Below are positions 20,624 through 31,989 of a stretch of 64,000 bases of DNA, in pieces. How positions within the stretch are numbered: position 1 is the stretch's first letter; every line of letters begins with the position of its first letter. The notes below the pieces were generated by a model. That model searched no databases and had not been told where the DNA came from. It saw nothing but the letters and a program-made list of their open reading frames with translations. The stretch comes from Taxillus chinensis (lineage: Eukaryota; Streptophyta; Magnoliopsida; Santalales; Loranthaceae): assembly GCA_023512835.1 (NCBI GenBank), contig CM042084.1:44315609-44379608 (forward strand). The letters are read 5' to 3'. Position numbers and translations under genes: made by a program.

Positions 20624-22112
20624 GTGCCATTTAATCCAGAACCTGAACGGATAATTAGAGATCATCGTAAGGCAGCTAGAGAAGCCGCAAGGGAAGCTGA
20701 AGAAGCACTGCGAGGTTTAGAGGATACAATTCTTGAAATTATGGAGGATACAAGACCTGATGGCAGTATACAAGGAGGGGCCAATTATAATGGCCAATAC
20801 CCAGATGAAGATGGTAACAGATTTAGGCCCAACACTTTCTTGGATTTTGCAAGGCCAACTATGTCAGATCACTATTCAGGGATTAGGCAAGCAAGAGTCC
20901 AAGCAAACAGTTTCGAGCTCAAACCGGCACTGATCAACATGGTGAGCAACAATGCATTTGGCGGAACAGCAATGGATGATCCGCATCAGCACTTGATGAA
21001 GTTCTTTCAGATGTACGACACAATAAAGCTCAACAATGTGTCGGAGGAAGCGATAAAGTTAAGGCTTTTTCCCTTCTCTTTAAAGGATAGAGCTCTTGGA
21101 TGGTTCAACAGCCTACCTGCTGGTTCCATGAACACTTGGGAGGAGATGCAGACCAAGTTCATGTCCAAGTATTCCCCTCCTGCCAAGGTTATCCAACTTC
21201 GAGGGGAAATCAGCAGATTTAGGCAAGACGAGATAGAGACACTCCATGAGGCTTAGGAGAGATTTAAAGATTTGATCCGAAGATGTCCTGATCATGGAAG
21301 ACCCCAATGGATTCAAATTGAATCCTTCTACACTGGTCTTCAGTCTCACTCACAAGACAAAGTGAATGCGGGTGCCGGAGGATGTTTGATGAACTTGGAA
21401 CCTGACGTAGCTGCTGACCTCTTAGAGAGACTATCATTAACTGATTGGCGGTGGTCAAATATTCAAACCTCAAGGCCAAAGGAGAAGATAGCTTTAGTTG
21501 ATAATTCTTCCAATGATATGCAAGAGCAAATTCGGGCTCTAGCTAAAAATATTGAAGTATTATCTCTTAAGGTTAAAGGACCACAGCAAGCTCTACCAGG
21601 GGTTGATCAAGGATGGAGTGGAGCAGAAGATACACATTTTATTGGCGGAAAGGGGATGTATCAGAAGCAACCTTTTTACCAAGGTCAAGGCTATCCGCAA
21701 CAACAAAACCAAGGCTATCAGAAGAATGCCTTTGCTCAGACTCAGAATAGAGGAGGTGAAGCTTCAAATCAGTATAAATATATACCTCCAGGAATGAAGC
21801 AGAATCCATATGCTACAGATAATTATTTACAACCACCTCCAGGTTTTGAGCAGCAACAGCGCCTCACCCTCAGCAACAGAGAAGAAATTATCAGACTGAG
21901 AATGAGGTAGCAAAGAGGGAAGGTGGTAATGTGGATGAAAGACTAGGCCGTATGGAGTCTGCCATAAAGAACTTGGAAAAGTTACTAGTGAGTATGGCAC
22001 AGAATGCCAACCAAGGAGTCTCCTCCAAAGCTTTTCCCAGTGACACAGAGGTTAATCCCAAGGAGAGCTGCAAGGCTATCACTTTGAGAAGTGGTAAGGT
22101 AATTAAGGAAGC
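20624..22112 (+). pseudogene. gag: Athila gag pseudogene
   Basis: The frame from 20624 (GTG, preceded by an in-frame TGA at 20612, so the true start is lost) encodes IIRDHRKAAREAAREAEEAL, FLDFARPTMSDHYSGIR, VQANSFELKPALINMV, DDPHQHLMKFFQMYDTIK, LRLFPFSLKDRALGWFNSLP and FMSKYSPPAKVIQLRGEI. This is the classic Athila capsid. A TAG at 21254-21256 replaces the Trp of the EAWERFKDL block; the frame continues through LIRRCPDHG and a Gln/Tyr-rich tail to a stop at 21908. The end has NPKESCKAITLRSGK. A solo LTR follows immediately in the same frame. Confidence 0.9.
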
Positions 22113-22557
22113 TGGAGTGTAAGGACCCGTACCTTGAGTTAGTCACGATTAGTCACGGTTTTGCCTTCGAGTAGAGTTTTTCTAGATTTTGACCTAGTGA
22201 ATGGGCTCAAATGAATTCACGTGCAAAAGGAAAGATGCTTAGAATGACGTCCTCTATCTACCACGAAGTTTCAGGCCAAACAGACGTGTACGTGAGGTGC
22301 ACGTGATATGGGTCCAATTCACGTGCAAGTGTGATTGTCTTCTAAATGATGCAAGGAGGCTAGGGGTGAAGTTTGAGAGCATTTGGAGTCCATTTGGAGT
22401 TGCACGTGAATTGGGAATTCACGTGCAAATTGGCGTGCGACCATATTTTTGCATGGTTCCCTTGGTTTTGACATTCTAATGATCTTTCTCCAAAGGACCA
22501 TGTTGAAATTCCGAGTATTTTGGCCTATATGGGTGCGGAAAGGTGCTAACTTGTGTG

Positions 22558-22616
22558 ATCAAAACTACGTCGTTTTGATCCTGGGGTTCACTTAATCAAA
22601 ACTACGTCGTTTTGAT
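22558..22616 (+). promoter_or_regulatory. Paired ACGT near-palindromes upstream of TATA
   Basis: Two AAAACTACGTCGTTTT copies flanked by ATC and GAT stand 37 bp apart (start to start). The second ends 11 bp before the TATA box at 22628. Confidence 0.7.
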
Positions 22617-22964
22617 GTGGGTAGTGTCTATATAATGAGGGCTTGAGTTTGAGTTTAGGGTTCTTGTGTTCTTCCTTGCTGCACTGCCGCCAGGAGAGAG
22701 AGAGAGAGAGAGAAGATCTCCTGGGCGCTTGCCGTGGTGGTTCGTGTCGTTGGAAGGTGTCCGGCGTAGAGGTTAGGACAAGTCCGAGGTAGGGATTCAT
22801 GTTCTTCCTAACTCTCTGTTTTAGGATATCTGTCTAGATATATATATATGTAAATCCATATAGGTGTGATCTCCTATATGGATTTTGGCCTTCAGGGGCA
22901 TGTTTTGTTGATTTTGATGTTAATTTGGCCTGAGGATTTTCTCGGGTTTGTTTATGCCCACCAT

Positions 22965-23065
22965 GTGTTTGATGAAATGTCTGTGAGGCCTGCACACTAT
23001 GTGTTTGATGAAATGTCTGTGAGGCCTGCACACTATGTGTTTGATGAAATGTCTGTGAGGCCTGC
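22965..23065 (+). repeat. 36-bp tandem repeat, 3 copies
   Basis: Units contain GTGTTTGATGAAATGTCTGT and GAGGCCTGCA. The array sits inside the region bounded by the donor- and acceptor-like sites of this LTR. The minus-strand family member carries the equivalent array at about 11258-11350. Confidence 0.85.
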
Positions 23066-24118
23066 ATGCCATGTATTCAATATAATGCCTGTGAGACCTT
23101 GTATATGGGTGTTTGATGATATACCTGTGTGACTGGTGTGTACTGTGTTTGATTTGTATTTGATTTTAAGCCTATGAGGCTGATGTGTGTGGCTTGTATC
23201 TGACCATGTTGGTCCTTCTGAGAAAGTGTAAATGCTTGGCTGAGTTTACATGTTGAGATGTAATGCTATCTTGTTCGTTGACCTGTTGAGACCGAGTCGA
23301 GATATGGGCCAGGCACAATAGCTGGACCCCTTTGAGATTTGACCGGGACGTGGTCCTGAGTCTCGGTGTAGCACTCACGACGGTGGGCTAAGTCTACACC
23401 CATTCCTGAGGGTAGATATGGCGCCCGAGGAGGTGGTTGACCATATCCGACTCGGGTGGAAAATGTTGCATTGGTGTCCATGCAACATTCGCCTGGATGT
23501 GGTATGTCATGTCGCCGTGGTGGCGGGGTGTCCTCTGCCCTCCAGGTGCGGGTTCGGGTAAAGAGTGTTTCCTGGGTGATGTTTCTTGCTTTAGCCTTAG
23601 GCACGACACGAGCACAAGCCTACACATATCATGCATGTTGTAGAGCGGGACGGGTCCGGGGGAGACCGGATCCCTACTGAGCCGTGGTTTGCTCACCCCT
23701 CCTATAAACCGTTCTTTTGCGGGGTTTAGCGGGGCGGTAGGTGAAGGCCGAGGAGCTAGGCCCCCGAGGCTGAAAGTTTTATATTATTTCCTTTGTTGTA
23801 CTTTGGTTTTATGTGTTTGGATTTTGGTTTGGTTTTATTGATGGCTTCATAGGGGTTTTTCCCCGACTGGGTTGTAATAAACATTTAGTCTTTGAAATGA
23901 AATAAAATGAGATGTTGTTATTCAATTTGTGTTTGTATGCATGGTTTGGGAGCAGGAGCATGCCCCTTGGCATGTCGGCCTGATTGTGCGGGTTTGGGAC
24001 GGCACCCGTGCTAGAAGTCCTTTTAAGGTGCTTGCACCAACCCCTTGTCCCTTCGGGTGCGGGCATGGGCAATCACTACTCATTTCCAAGTGGAAGGAAA
24101 TTGGGGCGTGACATGGAG

Positions 24119-24833
24119 AGCCCAAGACGAAGGCCATACCAGATGCACCAATTCAGCCTTTAGCAGCTGACAATCCGGAAAGAGCTGTTGAGGAAAAGCA
24201 ACAGATGGGAGATAACCAAGAGCAACAACCAACTAAGACTCAACCAGTTGAAGAACAAAGGCCAAGAGAGCTTAGGCCTACAATGCCATTTCCTCAGCGG
24301 ATGAGGAATCAAAAGATGGAAGAAAAGAATAAACGCTTTATGCAGATATTCAAGAAGCTGGAAATCAATATTCCATTTATTGAAGCTCTTGAGCAGATGC
24401 CCAGATGCAAAAAGGTCTTAAAGGACTTCATGCTGAAGAAGAGGAAATACGGTGATCACGAAATTGTTGCTGTCACTAATGAGGTGAGCAATGTGGTTCA
24501 GAGGAAGTTACCCACAAAGCATAAAGATCCGGGTAACTTCACTCTACCGTGTGTAATAGGAGACGCACCACAACAGCAGGCTTTATGTGATTTGGGGGCC
24601 ATTATAAATTTAATCTCCTATGCCCTCTACAAGCAGCTTGGGTTAACAGGAATGAAGCCCACTTCTATATCACTTCAGTTCGACCGGTCCACTGGAAGGC
24701 CTGAGGGAATCATAGAAGATGTACTGGTGAAAGTGGGATCATTTATTTTTCCAGCTGACTTTGTGGTATTAGAGATGGAAGAAGCCACGGGAGTTCAGTT
24801 ACTCCTACGAAGACCCTTCCTGAGGACAGGGTG
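24119..24833 (+). CDS. pol: Athila protease region, 5' of the Tekay insertion
   Basis: Open from the solo LTR border to the insertion at 24834 (ATG at 24205 is internal). It shows the standard Athila lead: MPFPQRMRNQKMEEKNKRF, FKKLEINIPFIEALEQMP and KKVLKDFMLKKRKYG. The protease core has CDLGAIINLISYALYKQLGL; the active site is D-L-G, usual for Athila. A PADFVVLEMEEATGVQLLL-R-R-P-F segment follows. The insertion falls within the GRPFLATG...ID stretch, and coding continues at 31990 in frame once one TSD is removed. Confidence 0.9.
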
Positions 24834-27138
24834 TGTAAGGACCCGTGTTTGAGGGGTTCTTGGAGTTAGCCTTGAGTAGGAGACCTTGTCTTAGAGAATG
24901 AACATCAGAACAGTTAGGTGCTAGTCGAATGGGGAATTTTGACTATACTTGGGCTCAATTCGGAGTTTGAGGCCCTAAGGGGTATTTTGGGAATTTCATA
25001 TATATTTAAATATCCCAATTAACATTTATTTGAGGGTTTTTATTTTTATATGAGTTGGGCTTAATAAAAATGGGCAGTTGAGCCTGATGAGGTGGGTTAA
25101 AAAACCATGGGTTTTGGGTCAGAGGCTATTTGGGCTTTAATTAATCAAAACTACGTCATTATGAATAAGAGGGGGTCTATATAAAAAGGTGGAGTTCAAA
25201 GGATTAGGGTTCTTGACCCTTGCAACCCTTGTAGCCATCAGAGAGAGAGAGACACGGCCAGAGGGAGGGAGAGACGGCCAGAGAGGGAGGGAGACGATCC
25301 AAGGCCGATGATCTAAGGTTCCTGCTGACAACGGGAGACCGGAGGCGTCGAGGTAGCTAGGATACAACGATCTGTTGTATTCCCAAATTCTTGAGGTAGG
25401 GATTTCTTTATCAACCCATGAAACTCTCTCACAAAATTCTGGATTTTACCTGTCATGGATGAGTCCTAAAATTTTAGTAGTGGATCCTTTGTGACCCTCC
25501 TCTTACCCCCCAAAATTCTGTGGATGTGATGATGAGTATATACATACATATATATAAGCATGTGTTGGTTTATTGTGAGATTTTCAATATAGATATCTAA
25601 GGGAGAATTGATTTGGATGGCCTGGGTTTGTCTGGATGGGTGGTTGGGCATGAGTGTAGAGGCTGGAATTGAAAATAGGACTTGTATCCCAGGTTTAAAG
25701 CCTAATAATTTACAAACTAACCGGAATTGGAGGTGGGTTCTTTAGAGAGAAGTCTTTAGAATAACAAAACAAAGAAAACTGTGCAAAAACATGGTTGCAC
25801 GCCATATTGCACGCCATATCCCCATATGGCGTGCAGGTCCAAATACCCTAAAAATTTACCCTGGACTTCCTTGAGGTGTGTAGAATGTAGGAAGCCAAAA
25901 ATACCCCTGCACGTCATATGGCCCATATGACGTGCACCCTTCATTTTGCTTCTTTTGGCTGCCCCATTTAGCCAGAAGTCTCTTGTGTGGAAAATAGAGT
26001 GATTTGGATAATGATCATGAGTTGAATTTGTCTAAAAATTTGCCAAGACAGTTCAAAAACACCTATGTTGGTAGAACTATAAATTGTGAATGTTAGTGAA
26101 TGTTGTTGCACTGTATGAGCTGAGTGCACTGTTGATTTACATTAATATATCTAAGTTATGCTTACTGAGTTACACTAACATGTTTGAGTTATGCTCTCTA
26201 AGTTACTTTGTACTGAGTTGAGATGTATGCCTGAGTTGCATTCATCGAGTTACACTTGCGTTTGAGCTGTGTTTACTGAGATGTACTTAAAATGTATTTG
26301 CTGAGATGCTGTAAACTTGTATTTGAGAATGAGTACCCAAATACTTGTGGGTTGAGGTGATTTATGGGCCAGGCACAACTACTGGTCCCCCTTTGAGATT
26401 TGGCCAGGACTACGGTCCCGAGCCTCGGTGTAGCACTCACGACGATGGGCTAAGTCTGCACCCATTCCTGAGGGTAGGTATGGCATCCTAGGAGGTGATG
26501 GCCATATCTGACTCGGGTGGAAAATGTTGCATCGGTGACCATGCAACATCCGCCTGGATGTGGTATGTCATGTCGCCGTGGTGGCGAGGTGTCCTCTGCC
26601 CTCCAGTGTGGGCACAGGTAAATGGTGTGTTACTGGGTGATGTGTGCTGTTTAGTTTTAGGCACTACACAAGCACAAGCATACACTTGTCATGCATTTTG
26701 TAAAGTGGGATGGGTTTGGGGAGACTGGAACCCTACTGAGCTATGGTTTGCTCACCCCTCCTATAAATTGTTCTTTTGCAGGGTCTAGCAGGCGGTAGGT
26801 GGAAAAGTTGTGGTGGTAGGCTACTGAGGCTGAAGACTTTATATTAATTTTCATTGCTTTTGTGGATTTGTATTTTTATGGTTTGGATTGTTTGTAAACA
26901 GAACATATTGTGGTTTGATGGGAGTTTTTCCCCAATTGAGTTGTAATGAACTTTGAGCCCCTTTGAAATGTAATAAATTGAGATATGGTTATCGTTTGAT
27001 TTGTGGTTGTGTACAAGTTTGGGACAGCACCTGTGTCATAAGTCCTTTCTAGGTGTTTGCACCAACCCCTTGACCCTTCGGGTGCGGGCATGGGCAGTCA
27101 CTACCCATTTCCAAGTAAAAGGAAATTGGGGCGTGACA
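24834..27138 (+). repeat. 5' LTR of Tekay deletion derivative
   Basis: 2305 bp, from TGTAAGGACCCGTG to GGGGCGTGACA. One damaged ACGT motif (25144-25165, core now ACGTCATTAT), TATA CTATATAAAAA (25177-25187), (GA)-rich tract (25240-25295), donor GAG|GTAGGG at 25396, inverted repeats at 25808-25835 and 25908-25936, acceptor TTCTTTTGCAG at 26771-26781. Unlike the other families, the inverted repeats lie downstream of the TATA box. Confidence 0.95.
25808..25936 (+). promoter_or_regulatory. Two TGCACG inverted repeats
   Basis: First (25808-25835): TGCACGCCATAT pairs with ATATGGCGTGCA. Second (25908-25936): TGCACGTCATATGG pairs with CCATATGACGTGCA, a 14-bp perfect arm with a one-base loop. The 3' LTR carries the equivalents near 30650-30785 with single-arm damage. 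Confidence 0.75.
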
Positions 27139-27141
27139 ATA

Positions 27142-27156
27142 TGGTATCAGAGCTTG
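27142..27156 (+). other. PBS, initiator tRNA-Met type
   Basis: TGGTATCAGAGCTTG starts three bases after the LTR end (ATA spacer). TGGTATCAGAGC is the common plant initiator-Met PBS. Confidence 0.92.
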
Positions 27157-27574
27157 TTCATGGTCTAGTGGACTTAAGATAGTGGGGAGGGATAATTACT
27201 TTTGAGGCTCTCAGGGAGGCGGTATAGGACACGCCTGATCACCGTGGTTCTATCCGGGTTTCGGGGTGTACTCAGGGGTAGTTAGACCAAGGAGTAGGAC
27301 ATTTGCATTTGGGTTGGGGGTGCATACATGCATTGGCATTAGGGCACTAGTTTAATTTCAATATAAATGTTATGATTTGGAATGTTGTGTTGCTGAAAAT
27401 TGTTGCTGCGAATTGTTGTTGAGAATTGTTCTTGTGAATTTTTGCCGTGCAATTCGAGTGATTATCCTGTATGTTTACATGTGAAAAGTTGCTTGAGTAC
27501 CTCATGGCCCATGGGGATGAGGGTGTATAGAGCTTGAGAGATGCCTGACTCCGGTTTTCTTTAATATGTAGACT

Positions 27575-28060
27575 ATGCCTCCTAGGAGAGTAACCTGAGC
27601 TACCCCGGCCGTAGAAGATGAATCTTCCGCACGTCTTGGACGAGAGAGAAAACGAGTAGAGGGCGATAATCCCCTGGAGCGGATCATGGCCCAAGTCCGA
27701 GACTTAAGTGAGAACGTGCAAGGAATGCGTGAGGATCTCAGGGGGGAGATCCTAAACGAGGTACGTCAGAAGATGATGGCACGACAGGCAGTGCAACCCT
27801 CTCCACCCCGTGAGGCAGGACCTTCGCATAGGCAAGAAGTGCCGATGAGGCGGGAAGAGGGAGATGTGGTGACACGGTTTCGAAAGGAACACCCACCAAG
27901 GTTCAAGGGAGGAGCTGAACCTTTAGCAGCAAAGCATTGGCTGCGACAGATCGAGCATACATTCTCCTTTCTCCGACCCCAGGAGGAAGACAAGGTGAGG
28001 CTGGCAGTCTGACTGTTGGAGGAGGAGGCATTGGAATGGTGGCTTAGCATTTTAGGAAGC
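27575..28060 (+). pseudogene. gag: Tekay gag N-terminal remnant
   Basis: The ATG at 27575 opens with MPPRRVT, the usual Tekay gag start, but codon 8 is TGA (27596-27598). Codons continue in the same frame: RLGRERKRVEGDN, MAQVRDLSENVQGMREDL, an acidic/basic helix, then FRKEHPPRFKGGAEPLAAKHWLRQIEHTF and a final EEEALEWW motif after another stop near 28010. It ends at the deletion junction just before integrase sequence. Confidence 0.85.
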
Positions 28061-29530
28061 CTGTGTCCTATCATCGCGATGCTAGAGTTATACCAACGTG
28101 CCTGTGATGGCCAGTTGGGGGACTTGGACTGTGAAGTAATCCGGGCCCAAATAGAGGCTAGTGAGATATCAGAAGAGTGGACAGAGGGAGCTGAACATGA
28201 GTTGAGATTTCAGGGGCGCCTGATAGTACCGCCCTCCCTTCGAGAGGATGTGATGAGGGAGTTTCATCAATCTCATTTGGTTGTACATCCAAGAGGGACA
28301 AAGATGTATCACGCCATGCGAGCACAGTTTTAGTGGCCGGGATTGAAGAGAAGTATAGCAGAGTTTGTTTCCAGGTGCCTTACTTATCAGCAAGTGAAGG
28401 CAGAGCACCAACGACCTGCTGGTCAATTGCAACCTTTGCCTGTGGCTGAGTGGAAGTGGGAACATATTACCATGGACTTTGTGACAGGACTTCCTACTAC
28501 TTCAGGGAGGAAGGACATGATTTGGGTCATAGTAGACCGATTGACTAAATCAGCCCATTTCTTGGCTATTCGGGAGCGAGACTCCATTGGGACGTTAAGG
28601 CAGTTATATGTTGATGAAATTGTCCAATTGCATGGAGTACCCGTGTCTATTGTTTCAGACAGAGATGCACGGTTTACCTCACGACTTTGCAGTGGTTTGC
28701 AAGAGGCATTGGGGACACGACTTAATTTGAGTACTACTTATCACCTCGAGACTGATGGTCAGTCAAAGAGGACGATTCAGACACTGGAAGATTTGTTGAG
28801 AGCCTGTGTGCTTGATTTTGGAGGATCATGGGCTTCTCACCTTCCTCTAGTAGAGTTTGCCTATAATAACAGCTACCAGGCTTCCTTAAGGATGGCCCCG
28901 TTTGAGGCTTTGTATGGTAGACCCTGTCGATCTCCATTGTATTGGGCAGAAGCTAGAGAGGCAGCTATGTTGAGACCTCAATTGGTCTAAGAGGCTACGG
29001 CAAAAGTACAGCTGATTAGGCAATGCCTTCTTACAGCTCAGAGCAGACAAAAGTCTTATGCAGATCACCGACGCCAACCGTTGGAGTTTTTGGTTGGAGA
29101 CCACGTATTCCTTCGTGTTTCCCCACGAAGGGGACATAAACGATTTGGGAGGGGGTCCAAGCTATCTCCGAAATACATAGGCCCATTTCAGATATTGAGT
29201 AGGGTCGGACCTGTTGCATATCGGTTAGCATTACCTCAACGTTTGAGCAGAGTTCATAATGTCTTCCATGTATCCCAATTGTAGGCATATCATCCGGATC
29301 CCACACATGTGTTGGACTGGAGTACTCTGGATATTGAGGAGGATATGATGGTTGTCGAGGCACCTCTGCGCATTGTGGATAGGCGAGAGAAGCAGCTACG
29401 AGGAAAGATTATTCTTTTGGTTCGGGTGTGATGGGAACACCGAGGTATGGAGGAAGAGACTTGGGAACGTGAAGCTGAAATGCGTGCTCACTACCCTGAT
29501 CTATTCGAGGACGAACAACCCTGAAGGAGG
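28061..29530 (+). pseudogene. pol: Tekay integrase with chromodomain, broken by stops
   Basis: The order is pre-integrase linker (GDLDCEVIRAQIEASEIS), HHCC finger (H in EFHQSHLVVH, C in CLTYQQVK where the second Cys is Tyr), then the catalytic core: D in TMDFVTGLP, D in VSDRDARFTS, E replaced by K in DGQSKRTIQTLED. The [10 protein letters not shown]...[21 protein letters not shown]-terminus follows. The chromodomain reads WEHRGMEEETWEREAEM, RAHYPDLF, and ends EDEQ. Stops at about 28333, 28990, 29284 and 29431 interrupt it. The chromodomain marks it as a chromovirus of Tekay/Del type and may direct insertion to heterochromatin. Confidence 0.9.
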
Positions 29531-29673
29531 GGAGGAAGGCAAACATCAACCCTGAAATAATCAGATACTATTGATTATTTCTTTTGCTGTTGTTTATTGT
29601 GTTCATTGGTTGTGGTCGTTTCCTCATTCCAAGTTTTCTTTTCGAGGACGAAAAGTCTTTAAGGGGGAGAGGA
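29497..29673 (+). other. 3' end: two TTCGAGGACGAA modules and the PPT
   Basis: TTCGAGGACGAA occurs twice, at 29505-29516 (end of pol) and 29641-29652. Each is followed by a purine run; the second run, TTTAAGGGGGAGAGGA (29658-29673), is the PPT that abuts the 3' LTR. TTCG and CGAA can pair around a short loop. Confidence 0.85.
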
Positions 29674-31984
29674 TGTAAGGACCCATGTTTGAGGGGTTCT
29701 TGGAGTTAGCCTTGAGTAGGAGACCTTGTCCTAGAGAATGAACATCAGAACAGTGAGGTGCTAGTCGAATGGGGAATTTTGACTATACTTGGGCTCAATT
29801 TGGAGTTTGAAGCCCTGAGGGGTATTTTGGGAATTTCACATATATTTAAATATCCCAATTAACATTTATTTGAGGGTTTTTATTTTTATATGAGTTGGGC
29901 ATAATAAAAATGGGCTGTTGAGCCTGATGAGGTGGGTTAAAAAACCATGGGTTTTGGGCTGTAGACTGCTAGGCTTTAATTAATCAAAACTACGTCGTTT
30001 TGATTAAGAGGGGGTCTATTTAAAAAGGTGGAGTTCAAAGGATTAGGGTTCTTGACCCTTGCAACCCTTGTAGCCGTCAGAGAGAGAGAGAGAGGGAGAC
30101 ACGGCCAGAGAGAGTGAGAGACGGCCAGAGAGGGAGGGAGACAATCCAAGGCCGACGATCTAAGGTTCCTGCTGATGACGGGAGACCGGAGGCGTCAAGG
30201 TAGCTAGGATACAACGATCTGTTGTATTCCCAAATTCTTGAGGTAGGGATTTCTTTATCAACCCTTGAAACTCTCTCACAAAATTCTGGATTTTACCTGT
30301 CATGGATGAGTCCTAAAAATTTAGTAGTGGATCCTTTGTGACCCTCCTCTTACCCCCAAAATTTTGTGGATGTGATGATGAGTATATATATACATATATA
30401 TAAGTGTGTGTTGGTTTATTGTGAGATTTTCAATATAGATATCTGAGGGAGAATTGATTTGGATGGCCTGGGTTTGTCTGGATGGGTGGTTGGGCATGAG
30501 TGTAGAGGCTGGAATTGAAAATAGGCCTTGTATCCCAGGCTTAAAGCCTAATAATTTACAAACTAACCAGAATTGGAGGTGGGTTCTTTAGAGAGAAGTC
30601 TTTAGAATAACAAAACAAAGAAAACTGTGCAAAAACATGGTTGCATGCCATAATGCATGCCATATCCCCATATGGCGTGCAGGTCCAAATACCCTGAAAA
30701 TTTACCCCGGACTTCCTTGAGGTGTGTAGAATGTAGGGAGCCAAAAATACCCCTACACGTCATAAGGCCCATATGACGTGCACCCTTCATTTTGCTTCTT
30801 TTGTCTGCCCCATTTAGCCAGAAGTCCCTTGTGTGGAAAATAGAGTGATTTGGATAATGATCATGAGTTGAATTTGTCTAAGAATTTGCCAAAACATTTC
30901 AAAAACACCTATGTTGGTAGAACTGTAAACTGTGAATGTTAGTGAATGTTGTTGCACTGTATGAGCTGTGTGCACTGTTGATTTACATTAATATATCTAA
31001 GTTATGTTTACTGAGTTGCACTAACATGTTTGAGTTATGCTCTCTAAGTTACTTTGTACTGAGTTGAGATGTATGCCTGAGTTGCATTACTGAGTTACAC
31101 TTGCGTTTGAGCTGTGTTTACTGAGATGTACTTGAAATGTATTTCTTTGAGATCTTTGAAACTTGTATTTGAGAATGAGTACCCAAATACTTGTGGGTTG
31201 AGCTAATTTATGGGCCAGGCACAACTACTGGTCCCCCTTTGAGATTTGGCCAGGACTGCTGTCCCGAGCCTCGGTGTAGCACTCACGACGGTAAGCTAAG
31301 TCTGCACCCATTCCTAAGGGTAGGTATGGCGTCCTAGGAGGTGATGCCCATATCTGACTCGGGTGGAAAATGTTGCATTGGTGACCATGCGACATTTGCC
31401 TGGATGTGGTATGTCATGTCGCCGTGGTGTCGGGGTGTCCTCTGCCCTCCAGTGTGGGCACAGGTAAATGGTGTGTTACTGGGTGATGTGTGTTATTTAG
31501 TTTTAGGTACTACACGAGCACAAGCATACACTTGTCATGCATTTTGTAGAGTGGGACGGGTTTGGGCAGACTGGAACCCTACTGAGCTATGGTTTGCTCA
31601 CCCCTCCTATAAACTGTTCTTTTGCAGGGTCTAGCAGGCGGTAGGTGGAAGAGCTGTGGTGGTAGGCTACTGAGGCTGAAGACTTTATATTAATTTTCAT
31701 TCCTTTTGTGGATTTGTGTTTTTATGGTTTGGATTGTTTGTAAACAGAACATATTGTGGTTTGATGGGGGTTTTTCCCCAATTGAGTTGTAATGAACTTT
31801 GAGCCCCTTTGAAATGTAATAAATTGATATATGGTTATTGTTTGATTTGTAGTTGTGTACAAGTTTGGGACAACACCCGTGTCATAAGTCCTTTTTAGGT
31901 ACTTGCAACAACCCCTTGACCCTTCGGGTGCGGGCATGGGCAGTCACTACCCATTTCCAAGTGAAAGGAAATTGGAGCGTGACA
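29674..31984 (+). repeat. 3' LTR of Tekay deletion derivative
   Basis: 2311 bp, from TGTAAGGACCCATG to TGGAGCGTGACA. One intact ACGT near-palindrome (29983-30004), a TATA altered to CTATTTAAAA (30016-30025), (GA)n (30079-30098), donor GAG|GTAGGG at 30243 and acceptor TTTTGCAG ending at 31627. The donor-acceptor spacing of 1385 bp equals that of the 5' LTR within one base. Confidence 0.95.
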
Positions 31985-31989
31985 GGGTG

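Larger units (their letters stand above)
22118..24113 (+). mobile_element. Solo LTR, Tekay-type, TSD TGGAG
   Basis: It runs from TGTAAGGACCCGTACC to TTGGGGCGTGACA. TGGAG flanks both sides (22113-22117, 24114-24118) and there is no internal region. Order inside: CACGTG inverted repeats (22298-22327, 22401-22428), paired ACGT near-palindromes (22558-22616), TATA CTATATAA (22628-22635), (GA)n (22693-22713), splice-donor-like GAG|GTAGGG at 22789, 36-bp tandem repeat x3 (about 22965-23065) and the conserved GAGCCGTGGTTTGCTCACCC block (23679-23698). The acceptor here reads TTTTGCGG, so its AG is lost. Athila coding continues in frame after it. Confidence 0.95.
24834..31984 (+). mobile_element. Tekay-type chromovirus, internal-deletion derivative, TSD GGGTG
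   Basis: Two LTRs (24834-27138 and 29674-31984) bracket an internal region of only 2535 bp. GGGTG flanks the element (24829-24833, 31985-31989). Only the gag N-terminus and the integrase plus chromodomain remain; most of gag and all of protease, RT and RNase H are missing across a junction near 28050-28075. The PBS and PPT are intact, so it could in principle be mobilised in trans. The LTRs differ at several sites, such as TATA CTATATAAA versus CTATTTAAA, so it is not very recent. Confidence 0.95.

Noticed and set aside
31853..31989. First 46 codons of the long plus frame starting at 31853
   Set aside because: This part is LTR sequence; real Athila coding starts only after the TSD at 31985-31989.
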